Shown: one piece after another, positions 5,158 to 5,845 of the stretch | Position numbering within the stretch: the first letter of the stretch is position 1 | Layout: each line of letters starts with the position of its first letter | Source of the DNA: JAVZLQ01 sp049972525 | GTDB taxonomy: Archaea > Thermoproteota > Bathyarchaeia > Bathyarchaeales > Bathycorpusculaceae | Length of the DNA: 5,845 bases | Direction: 5' to 3' | Assembly (NCBI GenBank): GCA_049972525.1 | Contig: JBMFKI010000026.1 | Coordinates: forward strand, 1 to 5,845 | Program-made: the position numbers and the translations under genes | Notes under the pieces: generated by a model | What the model was told of the DNA's origin: nothing | What the model saw: only the letters and a program-made list of their open reading frames with translations | Databases searched by the model: none

Positions 5158-5771
5158 GCTATCACGCTCCCCGTGGAGCCGTCAATCTTTATCCTGTACT
5201 TTTGTCCTGAATTCTTCGCGTATAGAAGCACTTCCCATGCTCCGTCGGCTATTCTTGATTCTTGTATGGAGAACTCTCTCGTTGAAGGATCCATTTTACT
5301 CATGAATGATTTTGCACTGGCAATGGCTTTCTCAATTTGGATGGCATTGCCTTTTTGGCTGTAGGCTTTGTCAGCTAGTATGTTTATTGACCTTAGAACT
5401 GCCCACAGCACTATTGCTGCGATGATTATTGGCAGTATTGGTACTGAGATGAGCATTGCTATTGGACCAGAAAATGTGAAGGCCACGTATCCTAGGATGA
5501 AAGCGATAAACAGCCTTACAAATTTTGGTATAGCCTTATAGTTGCGCCATCCAGTAAGAATAAAGTATCCAACTACGAAGATTATTAGGACGATTACTGC
5601 TATTACTGCGAATATAAATACTATTGCAAGCCTTATGAACTCTGTTATATCGCTAAGTTGGCTTGGCGGAGAGACGCCTATCACATTTGTGATGGGTATA
5701 GCTGTGAAGGAGAAGAAGGAGAGCATCAGAAGTACTGTTGATAGGCGCTTTATTGTTTTGAAAGCGTCCAT
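5139..5771 (-). CDS. Unknown 210-residue polytopic membrane protein with C-terminal PepSY-like domain
   Basis: Residues 10-32 form a signal-like hydrophobic helix after a basic start (KTIKR). Membrane helices follow at about 47-72, 85-104 and 106-128. The basic loop RNYKAIPKFVR (76-86) should be cytoplasmic, which puts both ends of the protein in the cytoplasm if the first helix is retained, and the C-terminal domain inside either way. Residues 144-208 fit the PepSY layout: a helix (IEKAIASAKSFMSKM), then strands GAWEVLLYA and KYRIKID, ending in the typical D-x-x-TG-x-V turn (DGSTGSV, 197-203). PepSY domains are mostly known as small extracytoplasmic modules, often next to peptidases or redox proteins, so an inward-facing one is unusual. 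The ATG at 5771 has GGGAG at 5778-5782, six bases away, and follows the previous stop by three bases. No enzyme motif is seen. The family as a whole is unknown to me. Confidence 0.88.
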   Translation of the reverse strand: MDAFKTIKRLSTVLLMLSFFSFTAIPITNVIGVSPPSQLSDITEFIRLAIVFIFAVIAVIVLIIFVVGYFILTGWRNYKAIPKFVRLFIAFILGYVAFTFSGPIAMLISVPILPIIIAAIVLWAVLRSINILADKAYSQKGNAIQIEKAIASAKSFMSKMDPSTREFSIQESRIADGAWEVLLYAKNSGQKYRIKIDGSTGSVIAWAKEA

Positions 5772-5774
5772 TCT

Positions 5775-5845
5775 CTACTCCCTTCTTGTTAGCTGCTTTA
5801 TTTTTTCATCGAGTGCTTTCTTTATCGCAGCTCGCCTTTCCACCA
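5775..5845 (-). CDS. C-terminal 22 residues of an upstream operon gene (partial)
   Basis: An open frame enters from the window edge and ends at a TAG at 5775-5777, three bases before the next ATG. The visible residues, including RRAAIKKALDEKIKQLTRRE, are highly charged, basic and likely helical, as in many coiled-coil or cytoplasmic protein ends. The stop codon adjoins the GGGAG ribosome site of the next gene, the same compact arrangement as the other junctions here. Nothing more can be said about function. Confidence 0.65.
   Translation of the reverse strand, partial: VERRAAIKKALDEKIKQLTRRE

Larger units (their letters stand above)
2702..5845 (-). other. Operon: unknown tail, two PepSY-like membrane proteins, tail-anchor-like protein, AAA ATPase
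   Basis: Five genes on one strand are joined by a 3-base gap, a 19-base overlap, a 1-base gap and a 16-base gap. Each start has its own GGAGG-like site. No promoter-like box is evident at the junctions, so a common transcript starting beyond 5845 is likely. Four of the products have at least one hydrophobic membrane segment, which places the machinery at the membrane. Confidence 0.8.

Noticed and set aside
1..5845. CRISPR array, tRNA or rRNA genes
   Set aside because: No regularly spaced repeats and no tRNA or rRNA signature were seen on either strand.

Overview
The window looks archaeal. Likely archaeal TATA boxes and purine-rich Shine-Dalgarno sites precede the genes, the one recognisable enzyme is an archaeal/eukaryotic-type AAA ATPase, and an IS200/IS605-type element of a kind common in thermophilic archaea sits at one end. 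A thermophilic member of the TACK group (Thermoproteota, including Bathyarchaeia) is my best guess. There is no rRNA, tRNA or marker gene here to settle it. Every gene I can support lies on the minus strand, so the biological order runs from high to low coordinates.

Positions 5845-2702 hold one tight operon. It contains the tail of an unknown gene, a four-helix membrane protein with a PepSY-like C-terminal domain, a second membrane protein with a similar tail module, a 109-residue protein with a hydrophobic C-terminal segment, and a 365-residue AAA ATPase with one N-terminal membrane helix. Junctions range from a 19-base overlap to a 16-base gap, and each start has its own Shine-Dalgarno site. 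The ATPase has the size, architecture and motifs of the eukaryotic Msp1/ATAD1 membrane-protein extractases. My inference is that the operon encodes a membrane-associated assembly or quality-control machine, with the two PepSY-like proteins and the small protein as partners or substrates. I know of no described system with this gene set.

Positions 2701-2443 are a non-coding spacer with a 10-base inverted repeat and a good TATA box serving the next gene. Positions 2442-889 encode a 517-residue protein of unknown function with two predicted winged-helix domains and a zinc ribbon, probably nucleic-acid binding.

Positions 888-304 are a small-ORF and scar region. A 51-residue ORF carries a 52-base near-identical copy of the winged-helix 'wing' segment of the 517-residue gene, with a flanking 15-base segment placed on the opposite side (a circular permutation). 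Next comes a one-helix membrane mini-protein whose last ~16 codons are the left end of the insertion sequence. Positions 415-1 are the left part of that IS200/IS605-type element, with its hairpin, TATA box and the first 101 codons of the HUH transposase TnpA. The rest is cut off by the window edge.
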